A stretch of 64,000 nucleotides of DNA from Massilia psychrophila (GCF_002760665.1 NZ_PDOB01000001.1:347401-411400), one strand, 5' to 3'. Shown: positions 8,620 through 18,299, counted from the stretch's first letter. The notes: a model not told the origin generated them from the sequence alone. Program-made: numbers and translations.

Positions 8620-9195
8620 TTATAAAGCTGCCATATCTTTCTTTAACTCGTCGAACTTGAGTTGGCCGAGGTAGGTCTTGCGTACCTTGCCGTCGGCGCC
8701 GATCAGCACGGTGTAGGGCAGGCTGCCGCTGGTGTTGCCGAAGCTGCGCGACAATTCGGTGCCGCTCATGCCGGCGACGTACAGCGGGTAGCTCACTTTG
8801 ACCTTAGTGGCGAACTCGGCGATGTTGGTCGGCGAATCGATGCCAATGCCGATCACGTTAATGTTTTTCGCCGCGCTATCGGTGGCCAGCGCCGCCAGTT
8901 CCGGCATTTCCTTGACGCAGGGAGCGCACCACGGCGCCCAGAAATTGACCACCAGCGCCTTGCCTTTCCATTGCGACAAGGCGTGCGGCGTACCGGCTGC
9001 ATCGTTCATCGATTGGGCGTAGAGATCCGCAACGGGAGAACTGGACGGCACGGCGCCGGAACGTTGCATAGGCAAGTCGGCCAACGCCGGCGCCGGCGGA
9101 TTTGCAGGCGTACTCTTGTAAGTGCCGACCACTGCGCCAAGTGCGCCAAAGGCCAGCGCCACAGCGCCGATGGTGGCTATTTTCTTTTTATTCAT
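8620..9195 (-). CDS. TlpA-like thiol-disulfide oxidoreductase, membrane-anchored
   Basis: This 191-residue protein has an N-terminal hydrophobic segment (residues 6-24), which should export and possibly anchor it. The thioredoxin-like domain carries the active site WCAPC with Cys90 and Cys93. A cis-Pro motif is visible in LPYTVLIGADG. Such proteins act in the periplasm, usually reducing disulfides in cytochrome-c or oxidase assembly; the partner here is unknown. Its start overlaps the stop of the upstream hypothetical gene by 4 bp (ATGA). Confidence 0.88.
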   Translation of the reverse strand: MNKKKIATIGAVALAFGALGAVVGTYKSTPANPPAPALADLPMQRSGAVPSSSPVADLYAQSMNDAAGTPHALSQWKGKALVVNFWAPWCAPCVKEMPELAALATDSAAKNINVIGIGIDSPTNIAEFATKVKVSYPLYVAGMSGTELSRSFGNTSGSLPYTVLIGADGKVRKTYLGQLKFDELKKDMAAL

Positions 9196-9830
9196 TTAAT
9201 TCCTGGGTTGTCGTCCGCCGCGCCCAGGAGGGCGCGCACGGCGTTGAGGTCGGCACGCTGGGCCCGGCCATCGGGACGCGGCTTGAGTGCGCCGCGCAAA
9301 TCGTTCATTTCATACAGTTCGGCATGCACCTGCTGCTTGCGCCAATAAAAGCTGACCGTTTCCACCGAGGCGTGGCGGCCGCCCTTGAAGTGCGCCGTTT
9401 CGGAAATCTCGACATTGACGTCGCGGTCGAGAAAAAACATGATCACGTCCTTGGCGCTGTCGGCGAACAACTGCAGGTGGATGTCGTCGTGTTCGCCAGC
9501 GGTGCCGTTCAGCACCGCGCCGGTCAGGTAAGGGCGGAACTGTTCGAGCTGCTGCATCGCTTCGGCGGCCAGCAGGCGCAAGGCGTGCAACTTCTGCGGC
9601 TGGCTGTCGGCCTGGAACAGCGCCTGGTACCGGCGCACTTCTTCTTCGACTTCGGCGTTGTCGGGCAACAGGTTCGACGCCGGCTGGTGCTGGGCATTGC
9701 CCAGCACGAGGCGCAGCGCGCGGCGCTTGGCGCCGGCATAGTCGGCGCCGTCCTCGGCAATCATGCGCGCAGCCTGCGCGGCGATTTGCGCGCGCAACAG
9801 GGCCAGATCGTGGTTCGGGGTAGCCATCAT
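9192..9830 (-). CDS. Conserved hypothetical protein, divergent from mpl
   Basis: The 212-residue product has no signal peptide or membrane segment. The N-terminal half is helical and charged (RAQIAAQAARMIAEDGADYAGAKRRALR). The C-terminal half reads as alternating strands (HDDIHLQLFADSAKDVIMFFLDRDVNVEI). I do not recognise a defined domain with certainty; a nucleotidyltransferase-like fold is possible but unproven. The gene is translationally coupled to the TlpA-like gene and divergent from mpl, 107 bp away. Its coding nature is supported by this coupling and by codon bias like that of its neighbours. Two possible ATG codons (9830 and 9827) start it. Confidence 0.7.
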   Translation of the reverse strand: MMATPNHDLALLRAQIAAQAARMIAEDGADYAGAKRRALRLVLGNAQHQPASNLLPDNAEVEEEVRRYQALFQADSQPQKLHALRLLAAEAMQQLEQFRPYLTGAVLNGTAGEHDDIHLQLFADSAKDVIMFFLDRDVNVEISETAHFKGGRHASVETVSFYWRKQQVHAELYEMNDLRGALKPRPDGRAQRADLNAVRALLGAADDNPGIK

Positions 9831-9937
9831 GAGATAGATAATACTCTGGAACGGTAAATGCCGGCACGTCAGGTAAAATCGCGTATTCGACTTTTAGAAA
9901 GTGCGTCCAAGCATCGCTCGGCGCCGGTTATCCCACC

Positions 9938-11326
9938 ATGCATATTCATATCCTCGGCATCTGCGGCACCTTCATGGGCGGCCTCGCCGTCCTCGCCAAG
10001 GAGGCCGGCCACCGCGTGACGGGTTGCGACGCTAACGTCTATCCGCCGATGAGCACCCAGCTGGAAGCCCAGGGCATTGAATTGATCCAGGGTTTCGGGC
10101 CCGAGCAGACGGCGCTCAAGCCGGACCTGTACGTGATCGGCAACGTCGTCTCGCGCGGTAATCCGCTGGTCGAGGAAATCCTCAGCCGCAGCCTGCCATA
10201 CACCTCCGGGCCGCAGTGGATCGGCGAACACATCCTGCGTAATAAATGGGTACTGGCCGTGGCTGGGACCCACGGCAAGACGACGACGTCGGCGATGCTG
10301 GCCTGGATACTGGAGGACGCCGGCTACGCGCCGGGCTTCCTGATCGGCGGCGTGCCGATGAACTTCGGCATTTCGGCGCGGCTGTCGGGCGACAGCGCCG
10401 GCGCGGGGTCCGACTTCTTTGTCATCGAAGCGGACGAATACGATACCGCCTTCTTCGACAAGCGCAGCAAATTCGTTCACTACCACGCCAAGACGGCGGT
10501 GATGAACAACCTCGAATACGACCATGCCGACATTTTTCCCGACATCGGCGCCATCGAAACCCAGTTCCATCACCTGGTGCGCACCGTGCCGGGGATTGGC
10601 CGGCTGATCGTCAATGGCGACGAGCAGTCGCTGGCGCGCGTGATGAAACGCGGCTGCTGGAGCGAGCTGGAAAGCTTCGGCGCCGCAATCAACGCAAATG
10701 CGCCTGCCAACTGGAGCATGGTCGAGCACCAGGGCGGCGACTTCGACGTCGTTTTTAACCATGCCGTCGTCGGCCGTGTGCAATGGGGCCTGACCGGGCG
10801 CCACAACCGCCTCAACGCGCTGGCGGCGATCGCCGCGGCGCGCCACGTCGGCGTGCCGATGGCGCAGGCAGCGGCGTCGCTGGCGCGCTTCGACAGCGTC
10901 AAGCGGCGCATGGAAGTGCGCGGCGTGGTGAAAGGCGTCACCGTCTATGACGACTTCGCCCACCACCCGACCGCGATCGCCACCACCGTCGGCGGCCTGC
11001 GCCAGAAGATCGGCGCCACCGGGCGCATCCTGGCCGTGCTCGAGCCGCGCTCGAACACGATGAAGCTGGGCGCCATGAAAGACGCATTGCCGGGCAGCCT
11101 GAAGGACGCCGACCTGGTGTTCGGCTTCGGCAGCCAGCAGGCGCTCGGCTGGAGCCTGGCCGACGCCCTGCGTCCGCTCGGCGCCATCGCCCACAGCTTC
11201 GACCAGCTCGATTTCCTGGTCAATGCCATCGTCCGGGCGGCCCAGCCGGGCGACCATATCCTGGTCATGAGCAATGGCGGCTTCGGCGGCATCCACCAGC
11301 AACTGCTCGAGGCGCTGGCAAAATGA
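9938..11326 (+). CDS. mpl: UDP-N-acetylmuramate:L-alanyl-gamma-D-glutamyl-meso-DAP ligase
   Basis: This 462-residue Mur-ligase-fold enzyme reattaches recycled tripeptide to UDP-MurNAc in the cytoplasm. It opens with the Rossmann-like MHIHILGICGTFMGG, which is typical of Mpl rather than MurC. The ATP-binding GTHGKTTT is at residues 110-117, followed by EADEYDTAFFDKRSKF and NNLEYDHADIF, the Mpl form of the Mur catalytic segments. The central VYDDFAHHPTAI motif is also present. The stop overlaps the yqiA start (ATGA), beginning the mpl-yqiA-ubiC-rnb run. Confidence 0.95.
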   Translation: MHIHILGICGTFMGGLAVLAKEAGHRVTGCDANVYPPMSTQLEAQGIELIQGFGPEQTALKPDLYVIGNVVSRGNPLVEEILSRSLPYTSGPQWIGEHILRNKWVLAVAGTHGKTTTSAMLAWILEDAGYAPGFLIGGVPMNFGISARLSGDSAGAGSDFFVIEADEYDTAFFDKRSKFVHYHAKTAVMNNLEYDHADIFPDIGAIETQFHHLVRTVPGIGRLIVNGDEQSLARVMKRGCWSELESFGAAINANAPANWSMVEHQGGDFDVVFNHAVVGRVQWGLTGRHNRLNALAAIAAARHVGVPMAQAAASLARFDSVKRRMEVRGVVKGVTVYDDFAHHPTAIATTVGGLRQKIGATGRILAVLEPRSNTMKLGAMKDALPGSLKDADLVFGFGSQQALGWSLADALRPLGAIAHSFDQLDFLVNAIVRAAQPGDHILVMSNGGFGGIHQQLLEALAK

Positions 11327-11904
11327 TCTTGTATCTGCACGGGTTTCGCTCGTCGCCGAATTCGTTCAAGGCGCAGGTAGTGGCGCGCAAGATGGCCGAA
11401 CTGGGGCGTTTGCACGAACTGGTCTGCCCGCAGTTGCCGGCTTCGCCGCGCGAGGCGATGGCGTTGGCGGTGGCGCTGGTCGGCGACACCGCGCCGGCCG
11501 AGTTGGCGATCGTCGGCTCGTCGCTGGGCGGCTATTACGCGACCTGGCTGGCCGAGCGCTTCGGCTGCCGCGCCGTGTTGCTCAATCCGGCGGTCAATCC
11601 GTTGGCAGACCTCGAGCGCCACGTCGGCGTCACCACCGCCTGGCATTCGGACCAGCCGTTCGAATTCAAGCACGAGTACATCGACCAATTGCGTGCGCTC
11701 AAAGTCGAGCACATCACCCTGCCGGAACGCTATTTTTTGATGGCCGCCAGCGGCGACGAAGTGCTCGACTACCGCGATATGGTGGCCCACTACGCCGGTG
11801 CGCGCCAGCTGGTGATCGACGGCAGCGACCATGCGCTCGCCGAATTTGCCGACCATGTCGACGACGTGCTGGCCTTCTGTCTGGCAGAAGCGGCGCCGCG
11901 GTGA
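11323..11904 (+). CDS. yqiA: YqiA/YcfP-type alpha/beta hydrolase
   Basis: This 193-residue protein begins MILYLHGFRSSPNSFK, the usual YqiA opening with the oxyanion-hole HGF. The nucleophile is Ser67 in GSSLGG. An acidic residue near SGDEVLDY and the His in DGSDHAL complete the expected triad. E. coli YqiA is an esterase acting on short acyl CoA or palmitoyl substrates in vitro; the physiological substrate is unclear. It is coupled at both ends: its ATG overlaps the mpl stop and its stop overlaps the ubiC GTG. Confidence 0.88.
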   Translation: MILYLHGFRSSPNSFKAQVVARKMAELGRLHELVCPQLPASPREAMALAVALVGDTAPAELAIVGSSLGGYYATWLAERFGCRAVLLNPAVNPLADLERHVGVTTAWHSDQPFEFKHEYIDQLRALKVEHITLPERYFLMAASGDEVLDYRDMVAHYAGARQLVIDGSDHALAEFADHVDDVLAFCLAEAAPR

Positions 11905-12494
11905 GGGTGGCGTCGCTACGCCAGGCACTCTGGCACCGCCACGTCAATGCGCTGGCCGCGCCCGCCGCTTTCCTGCCCTGGCTGGGCGCCGGCGGTTCAC
12001 TGACGGCGCGCCTGATCGCCCATAGCAGCGCTTTCCGGGTGCAGCGGCTGCACCAGCGCACCGCGCTGTGCCTGGCCGACGAGGCGCACGCGATTGGCAT
12101 GGTGCGAGTGGGCCGCGTATGGGCGCGCGAAGTACTGCTGCGCTGCGATGGGCGGCCGGTGGTGTTTGCCCACACCGTGGTGCCGATGGCAGCCAACGCC
12201 ACCGACTGGCCGATGTTTAACGCGCTGGGCGAACGCTCGCTGGGCAGCACGCTGTTCGGCGACCCGCAGGTAAGCCGCGGCGAACTCGAATTTGCCCGCC
12301 TGCGCCCTGGCCACCCGCTGGCGCGGCGGGCCCGCGCCGCACTGGGCGACACCAGCTTACACACTATTTATTATGCGCGCCGCTGCCTCTACCGGCGCCA
12401 TCAAGGCACGCTGCTGGTCACCGAGGTATTCTTGCCTGCGGTAATGGACTTGATAGCAGCGTCATCAACAATAAACACAACGAACCTGAACTGA
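11901..12494 (+). CDS. ubiC: Chorismate lyase
   Basis: This 197-residue protein removes pyruvate from chorismate to give 4-hydroxybenzoate, the first step of ubiquinone synthesis. The family pattern is visible as an N-terminal W..W segment (ALWHRHVNAL...PWLGAGGSLTARL), the central VGRVWAREVLLRCDGRPVVFAHTVVP block, and the C-terminal YARRCLYRRHQGTLLVTEVFLP. The GTG at 11901 overlaps the yqiA stop (GTGA); a second GTG six bases later is also possible. The frame is open upstream, but that region lies inside mpl and yqiA. Confidence 0.88.
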   Translation: MRVASLRQALWHRHVNALAAPAAFLPWLGAGGSLTARLIAHSSAFRVQRLHQRTALCLADEAHAIGMVRVGRVWAREVLLRCDGRPVVFAHTVVPMAANATDWPMFNALGERSLGSTLFGDPQVSRGELEFARLRPGHPLARRARAALGDTSLHTIYYARRCLYRRHQGTLLVTEVFLPAVMDLIAASSTINTTNLN

Positions 12495-12497
12495 CCA

Positions 12498-14558
12498 ATG
12501 AATTTATTTTTTGAAGAATCCGGCGATTTCAAGGTCGGCGCGGTGCTGTCGCAGGCCGGCGAGGCCTACCACGTGGACACCCCGAGCGGCAAACGCACCA
12601 AGGTCAAGGTCAAGGACGTGCTGCTGCAGTACGAAAAGCCGGCCCCGGCCGAATTGCTCGAACTTGCCAAGGCGATCGCCGTCGACATCGATTTCGAATT
12701 TTTATGGGAAGTCGCCGGCGAGGAAGAGTTCGGTTTCGCCGAACTCGGCGCCGAGTATTTCGGCCATCCGCCGCTGCCCTTCGAGGCGGCCGGGCTGGTG
12801 CTGGCGCTGCACGGCGCGCCGATCTATTTTTACAAGAAGGGCCGCGGACGCTACAAGGCGGCGCCGGAGCAATCGCTGCGTGCCGCCCAGGCCGGCATCG
12901 AAAAGAAAAAGCAGCAGGCCGTCATCCAGGCCGGCTACGTCGACGAAATGAAGGCCGGCCGCCTGCCGCCAGCGTTGCAGCCGCTGGTGCAGCAACTGCT
13001 GTTCAAGCCGGACAAGAATTCGATCGAATACAAGGCGCTGGACGCGGCCTGCATTGAACTGCACAGCACGCCGCAGCGGCTGATGCTGGCCACCGGCGGC
13101 GTAAGTTCGCCAAAAGCGCTGCACATGGCGCGCTTCCTGTTCGAAAACTTCCCGCGCGGCGCCGGCTTTCCAGCCGTGCCGGTGCCGGCTACCCCGCGCG
13201 GCTTGCCGCTGGCCGACGTCGCCGCGTTCTCGATCGACGACGTCACCACCACCGAAATCGACGATGCCTTCTCAGTGACGGTGCAGGCCGACGGCATGGT
13301 CAGAATCGGCATCCACATCGCCGCGCCAGGCCTGGGCATTCGTCCGGACGACGCCGTCGACAAGATGGCGCGCGCGCGCATGTCGACCGTCTACATGCCG
13401 GGTGACAAAATCACCATGCTGCCGGATGACGTCGTCGCCGCGTTTACGCTGGCCGAAGGCAAAACCTGCCCGGCGGTGTCGCTCTACGCCACCTTGAATC
13501 CAGCCGACTGGACTTTGCTGTCGACCGTCACGCGCGCCGAGATGGTGCCGATCAAGAGCAACCTGCGCCACAACGACCTCGACGCGCTGGTCAACGAAGA
13601 AACCCTGGCCAGCGCAGAAGGCGAGTATCCGCACAAGGCCGAGATGCTGCAGCTGTGGCAATGGGCGCTGCGGCTGGAAGCGGGGCGCATGAAAAAGCGC
13701 GAAGAGTTCGGCCTCAAGCCCGAGCAGAACAACCGGATGGATTTTAATTTTTACGTCGACGACGACGTCGTCTCGGTGGTGCGCCGCAAACGCGGAGCGC
13801 CGCTCGACAAGATCGTCGCCGAGCTGATGATTTTTGCTAACAGCACCTGGGGCAAGCTGCTGCACGACAGCGGCGTGCCCGGCATCTACCGCTCGCAAGG
13901 GGCCGGCAGCGGCGCCGGCTGGGCCGCCAAGATGCAGGTGCGGATGGTGACGCACGCCGCACCCCACCAGGGACTCGGCGTCGATCAATACGCCTGGAGT
14001 ACGTCGCCGCTGCGGCGCTACACCGACCTGGTCAACCAGTGGCAGATCCTCGCCTGCGCCGAGCACGGCGTGACGGCGCCGCTGGTAGCGCCCTTCAAGC
14101 CGCGCGACGCCAGCCTGTTCGCCATCGTGTCGGCGTTCGACGCCGCCTACGCCGCCTACAACGAGCACCAGCAGAACATGGAGCGCTACTGGTGCCTGCG
14201 CTGGCTGGGCCAGGAAAATACGCGGCACGTCGAGGCGGTGGTGCTCAAGGACGACGTGCTGCGGCTGGTCGATATCCCGCTCGTCATCAAGCTGCCGGGC
14301 ATGCCGCCGGTGGCGCGCGGCGCCCTTGTCAAGCTCGACATTTTGCGCTGGGACGAAGTCGACTTGTCGATCGAAGCGCGGCTGCTGGAAGTGCCGGCGG
14401 CTGCCGGCATCCCGGCTGACGCCCGGACCGACTACGGCGACGAAGGAGAAGAAAGGGAAGAAGCAGATAGCGTCGACAGCGGCGAGGCCGCCGCCAGAGA
14501 AGCGGTCGAAGCCGAAGCGGCCGTGACGGTCGTCACCGCCGAGCCGGCAGCCGGATAA
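12498..14558 (+). CDS. RNB-domain exoribonuclease (RNase II/R family)
   Basis: The 686-residue protein has the RNB catalytic domain from about residue 240 to 530. The acidic motif that binds magnesium is in SIDDVTTTEIDDAF (about 244-257), and the conserved end YAWSTSPLRRYTDLVNQWQ lies near residues 497-515. An unusual N-terminal half of about 230 residues lacks the standard cold-shock pair and resembles the short-form RNB proteins of betaproteobacteria. The C-terminus ends in a Glu/Ala-rich tail. The enzyme would degrade RNA 3' to 5' in the cytoplasm. It starts 3 bp after the ubiC stop. Confidence 0.88.
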   Translation: MNLFFEESGDFKVGAVLSQAGEAYHVDTPSGKRTKVKVKDVLLQYEKPAPAELLELAKAIAVDIDFEFLWEVAGEEEFGFAELGAEYFGHPPLPFEAAGLVLALHGAPIYFYKKGRGRYKAAPEQSLRAAQAGIEKKKQQAVIQAGYVDEMKAGRLPPALQPLVQQLLFKPDKNSIEYKALDAACIELHSTPQRLMLATGGVSSPKALHMARFLFENFPRGAGFPAVPVPATPRGLPLADVAAFSIDDVTTTEIDDAFSVTVQADGMVRIGIHIAAPGLGIRPDDAVDKMARARMSTVYMPGDKITMLPDDVVAAFTLAEGKTCPAVSLYATLNPADWTLLSTVTRAEMVPIKSNLRHNDLDALVNEETLASAEGEYPHKAEMLQLWQWALRLEAGRMKKREEFGLKPEQNNRMDFNFYVDDDVVSVVRRKRGAPLDKIVAELMIFANSTWGKLLHDSGVPGIYRSQGAGSGAGWAAKMQVRMVTHAAPHQGLGVDQYAWSTSPLRRYTDLVNQWQILACAEHGVTAPLVAPFKPRDASLFAIVSAFDAAYAAYNEHQQNMERYWCLRWLGQENTRHVEAVVLKDDVLRLVDIPLVIKLPGMPPVARGALVKLDILRWDEVDLSIEARLLEVPAAAGIPADARTDYGDEGEEREEADSVDSGEAAAREAVEAEAAVTVVTAEPAAG

Positions 14559-14682
14559 AGTGGGGTGAACACCAGGCTTTCGTCGGTCTGGCGAGACAAA
14601 ATATCCGATTGTCGGCACTGAGCTCAAGGGGCGGGGTAGAATTCAGCATTCTGCAATTCAATAGTTTCGAAGCCGGCCCCGC

Positions 14683-15567
14683 GTGAAGTCCTTATTAGAT
14701 AACCGTTCCATGATGGTCGCCGTCGCCTTTTCGGTGGCGGCGCATGCAGCCCTGCTGGCGGTACGGTTCGTCGCGCCCGATGCGTTCAAGATCGAGCCTG
14801 CCGATCCCGGTCTCGAGGTGATCCTGGTAAACGCCAAGCACGCCAAGCGCCCGCTTAAGGCCGATGCGCTGGCCCAGGCCAACCTCGACGGCGGCGGCCA
14901 GGCCGATGCGGGCCGCTCGAAGTCGCCCCTGCCGGACATGCGCAAGACGGAAAACGGCGACAGCCTGAAAGCGATGCAGCGCAAGATCGCGCAATACGAG
15001 GAAGTGCAGAAAAACCTGCTCACGCAAGCGCGCAAGTCGAACTACAAGGCGCCGCCGGTTACCGAAAAAGACAAGCCGGACCCGACCCGCACCGGCGCCG
15101 ATCTGCTCGAGTCGAGCAAGGCGATCGCCCGCGCCACCGCCGAAATCAGCACGCTGATCGAGGACCAGAACAAGCGCCCGAAGAAAACCTACATCTCGCC
15201 GAGCACCCAGGAAGTTGGCTACGCCATGTATTACAAGGCAATGCAAAAGCGCGTCGAGGAAATCGGCACCCTTAATTTTCCGCAGGTGGAGGGGCGCAAA
15301 ATGTACGGCGAACTGGTGGTGTATATCCCGATTTTCCAGGATGGCAGCATTTATGTGAAGGACGGCGGCGTGCGGATCGAAAAAACCTCGGGCAATCCGG
15401 CGCTCGACAACGCGGCCCTGGCGATCGTGCGCCGCGCTGCGCCGTTCGGCCGCTTCCCGCCCAACATGCTGTCGGCGGACAAGGATGATTTATGGGTGAT
15501 CATCACCCGCTTCAAGTTCACCCGCGACGAAAAGTTAGAGACGAACCTGAGGGGGGGCGCCCAATGA
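14683..15567 (+). CDS. TonB/TolA-like periplasmic protein with C-terminal TonB-type domain
   Basis: The 294-residue product has one N-terminal membrane segment (about residues 9-28), a Lys/Ala/Glu-rich middle (residues 40-160) and a TonB-like C-terminal domain with GELVVYIPIFQDGSIYVKDGGVRIEKTSG and a terminal VIITRFKF. This layout fits proteins that span the periplasm. The true start is uncertain: the GTG at 14683 gives 294 residues, while an ATG at 14710 removes nine; neither has a strong ribosome site. Its stop overlaps the aroE ATG (ATGA). No exbB/exbD partners are in the window, so energy transduction is not shown. Confidence 0.75.
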   Translation: MKSLLDNRSMMVAVAFSVAAHAALLAVRFVAPDAFKIEPADPGLEVILVNAKHAKRPLKADALAQANLDGGGQADAGRSKSPLPDMRKTENGDSLKAMQRKIAQYEEVQKNLLTQARKSNYKAPPVTEKDKPDPTRTGADLLESSKAIARATAEISTLIEDQNKRPKKTYISPSTQEVGYAMYYKAMQKRVEEIGTLNFPQVEGRKMYGELVVYIPIFQDGSIYVKDGGVRIEKTSGNPALDNAALAIVRRAAPFGRFPPNMLSADKDDLWVIITRFKFTRDEKLETNLRGGAQ

Positions 15568-16397
15568 CGGTGACAGTGGGAGTGAACGCGCGCTATTGCG
15601 TGATCGGCAATCCTGTCGCGCACAGCAAGTCGCCGACGATCCACGCCGCCTTTGCGCTGCAGACCGGCCAGGGCATCGTCTATGAGCGCTGCCTGGCGCC
15701 GGTCGACGGTTTCGCCGCCATCGTGCGGCAGCTGGTGGCGTCCGGCTACAGCGGCGCCAACGTGACGGTGCCGTTCAAGCTGGAGGCGGCGGCGCTGGCC
15801 ACAACGTTAAGCGAGCGCGCCCGCGCCGCCGGGGCGGTGAACACTCTCAGCTTCACGCCTTCCGGCATCGCCGGCGACAACACCGACGGCGCCGGTCTGG
15901 TGGGCGACATCTTGCACAACGCCGGCGTCGCCATCGCCGGCCGGCGCGTGCTGCTGGTGGGCGCCGGCGGCGCCGCGCGCGGGGCGATTCTGCCGTTGCT
16001 GCAGCAAGGCCCGCGCCAGCTGGTCATCGCCAACCGCACCGCCGCCACCGCAGAGAACCTGGCGGCCAGCTTCAATAGCCACGGCGTGCCGGTCGAGGCT
16101 TGCACCTTCGCTGACCTCGATGGCCGTTTCGACATTGTCGTCAACGCCACTTCGGCCAGCCTGGCGGGAGATTTGCCGCCGCTGCCGCCGGCCGTCTTCG
16201 GCGCCGGCACCTTGGCGCTCGACATGATGTACGCCGCCGATCCAACCCCGTTCATGCGCTTCGCCGCGGCGCACGGCGCGAGCATGCGCGACGGCCTCGG
16301 CATGCTCGTCGAGCAGGCCGCCGAAGCGTTCTTCGTGTGGCGCGGCGTGCGCCCGCAGACCTGCGCGCTGCTGGCGGCGATGCGCCCACCCGCATGA
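15564..16397 (+). CDS. aroE: Shikimate dehydrogenase
   Basis: This 277-residue enzyme reduces 3-dehydroshikimate to shikimate with NADPH. The substrate motif GNPVAHSKSPTIHAAF is near the N-terminus, and NVTVPFK contains the catalytic lysine. The NADP-binding loop is GAGGAARGA near residue 132, and the C-terminal GMLVEQAAEAF is present. I chose the ATG at 15564, which overlaps the previous stop (ATGA); the longer open frame upstream lies inside the TonB-like gene. Its own stop overlaps the mtgA start in the same way. Confidence 0.95.
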   Translation: MTVTVGVNARYCVIGNPVAHSKSPTIHAAFALQTGQGIVYERCLAPVDGFAAIVRQLVASGYSGANVTVPFKLEAAALATTLSERARAAGAVNTLSFTPSGIAGDNTDGAGLVGDILHNAGVAIAGRRVLLVGAGGAARGAILPLLQQGPRQLVIANRTAATAENLAASFNSHGVPVEACTFADLDGRFDIVVNATSASLAGDLPPLPPAVFGAGTLALDMMYAADPTPFMRFAAAHGASMRDGLGMLVEQAAEAFFVWRGVRPQTCALLAAMRPPA

Positions 16398-17137
16398 AGG
16401 GCGCGGGCACAGCCGGCCGTGGCACTTCCAGGTCGGCCAAGTCGACCAAAAAAATCAAGTGGGTCAGGTGGATCTTGCTCGGTCCGATTTTGCTGGTGCT
16501 GCTGGTGCAGTTGTATTTTTTCCTGCAGATCTGCTGGTGGGTGCGCTTCAACCCGTCGATGACCAGTTTCATGAGCGCGCAGTTGAGCGCGATGCGCGAG
16601 TCCAATCCAAAGGCGGCACTGGCGCATAAATGGGTGCCGTACGCCGCCATCTCGGCCAAGCTGAAGCGGGCGGTGATCGCCTCGGAAGACGCCAACTTCG
16701 CCGAACACGACGGCGTCGACTGGGTCGCCCTCGAAAAGGCCTTTGCTCGCAACAACACGCGCCACCGGGTGGTCGGCGGCGGTTCCACCATCACCCAGCA
16801 ACTGGCCAAGAACCTGTTTTTGACCGGCTCGCGCAGCTACCTGCGCAAGGGCCAGGAAATGATCATCGCCTTCATGTTGGAGACGGTGATGAGCAAGGAG
16901 CGGATTCTCGAAATCTACCTGAACGTGGTTGAATTCGGCCGCGGCGTGTTTGGCGCGGAAGCGGCGGCGCGCCATTATTTTCGCGTGCCAGCGGCCAGCC
17001 TGAACGCGGCGCAGGCAGCCAGGCTGGCGGTGATGCTGCCCAATCCGCGGTTTTACGACCGCCATCGCGACTCGAACTACCTGGCGCGCCGCACCGGCCT
17101 GATCATGAATCGCATGAATTCGGCGGAGCTGCCTTAG
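16394..17137 (+). CDS. mtgA: Monofunctional biosynthetic peptidoglycan transglycosylase
   Basis: The 247-residue protein has a basic N-terminus, one membrane anchor (about residues 26-45, WILLGPILLVLLVQLYFFL) and a GT51 transglycosylase domain. The catalytic glutamate is in ASEDANFAEHDGVDW, and the second motif GGSTITQQLAKNLFL follows. It polymerises lipid II into glycan strands in the periplasm and has no transpeptidase domain. I chose the ATG at 16394, which overlaps the aroE stop; the aroE-mtgA order is typical of betaproteobacteria. Confidence 0.93.
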   Translation: MKGAGTAGRGTSRSAKSTKKIKWVRWILLGPILLVLLVQLYFFLQICWWVRFNPSMTSFMSAQLSAMRESNPKAALAHKWVPYAAISAKLKRAVIASEDANFAEHDGVDWVALEKAFARNNTRHRVVGGGSTITQQLAKNLFLTGSRSYLRKGQEMIIAFMLETVMSKERILEIYLNVVEFGRGVFGAEAAARHYFRVPAASLNAAQAARLAVMLPNPRFYDRHRDSNYLARRTGLIMNRMNSAELP

Positions 17138-17330
17138 GCTGGCTGCACCTGCCTGGCGATTTGCGCCGCTTCGGCAGCTTAAAAATGGCCGGCGGCGCCG
17201 GCGCCGCAGCGGTTGACCGATAAAATCACCGAAAAACAGCTGCGCCGAAGCGAAATTGTCGTATCAAGGTGACTTTCGCGCCTCCTTGCAGGTACACTTG
17301 CGCTGTTTTGAATCCGGCCGAGAAACAAGC

Positions 17331-18299
17331 ATGATCAACGTATTTGTCCTACAAAATGGCCGGCTCAATCAGGTTCCGATCGAGTCCCGGGAGGATCTCG
17401 AAAACGTCGAGCCGGTCTGGGTCGACCTGACCGACCCCAACGACGACGAGCGCTCGTGGGTCAAGGCGATCTATGGCGTGATCCTGCCAGGCGAGGACGA
17501 AGTCAAGGACATCGAGGCGTCGGCGCGCTACTACGAAGCCGAAAACGGCGATCTGCACCTGCGCACCGATTTTTTGCTCGAAGAGGACGAAGGCCCGTCG
17601 CGCGTCGTCACCGTCGCCTTCATCCTGGCGCGCAAGATGCTGTTCTCGGTGCATACCGACGACCTGCCGGTGTTCCGCCTGGTGCGCATGCGCGCGCGCT
17701 CGCGCCCCGGCTCGATTGCCGACTACATGGACGTGCTGCTCGACCTGTACGCCACCGACGCCGAATATTCGGCCGATGCCTTGGAGGGCGTCTACCAGAA
17801 CCTCGAAGAAGTGTCGGGCCGCGTGCTGCAGAAAGAATTCACCGACCAGGACGCGGCCGCGGCGCTGAACTCGATCGCCCATGAAGAGGACTTGAACAGC
17901 CGGATCCGCCGCAACATGATGGACACGCGGCGCGCGGTCAGCTTCCTGATGCGCGGACGCCTGCTCAACACCGAGCAGTTCGAAGAAGCGCGCCAGATTT
18001 TGCGCGACATCGAGTCGCTCGACGGCCACACTTCTTTCCTGTTCGACAAGATCAACTTCCTGATGGACGCCACCGTCGGCTTCATCAACATCAACCAGAA
18101 CAAGATCATCAAGATATTTTCGGTGGCCTCGGTCGCGTTCCTGCCGCCGACCCTGATCGCCAGCATCTACGGCATGAACTTCAAGCGCTGGTTCCCCGAA
18201 CTCGAGTGGACGCTCGGCTACCCGTTCGCGCTGGCGCTGATGCTCACCAGCGCGATCGCGCCGTTCTGGTACTTCCGCCGGCGCGGCTGGCTGAGGTAG
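17331..18299 (+). CDS. corA: CorA family magnesium/cobalt transporter
   Basis: This 322-residue protein has a long cytoplasmic domain followed by two C-terminal membrane segments (about residues 262-284 and 297-315). The signature GMN motif is present in SIYGMNFKRWFPELEW just after the first of these. The N-terminus MINVFVLQNGRL matches the betaproteobacterial CorA family. I chose the ATG at 17331; the frame is open upstream to 17256 but those codons are not family-like. The 193-bp gap after mtgA holds no gene that I can see. It converges on hemL. Confidence 0.92.
   Translation: MINVFVLQNGRLNQVPIESREDLENVEPVWVDLTDPNDDERSWVKAIYGVILPGEDEVKDIEASARYYEAENGDLHLRTDFLLEEDEGPSRVVTVAFILARKMLFSVHTDDLPVFRLVRMRARSRPGSIADYMDVLLDLYATDAEYSADALEGVYQNLEEVSGRVLQKEFTDQDAAAALNSIAHEEDLNSRIRRNMMDTRRAVSFLMRGRLLNTEQFEEARQILRDIESLDGHTSFLFDKINFLMDATVGFININQNKIIKIFSVASVAFLPPTLIASIYGMNFKRWFPELEWTLGYPFALALMLTSAIAPFWYFRRRGWLR

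Noticed and set aside
9869..11302. Reverse-strand 477-codon frame over mpl
   Set aside because: Antisense shadow of a well-defined Mpl ligase; composition is Arg/His/Gln-rich and unlike a protein family.
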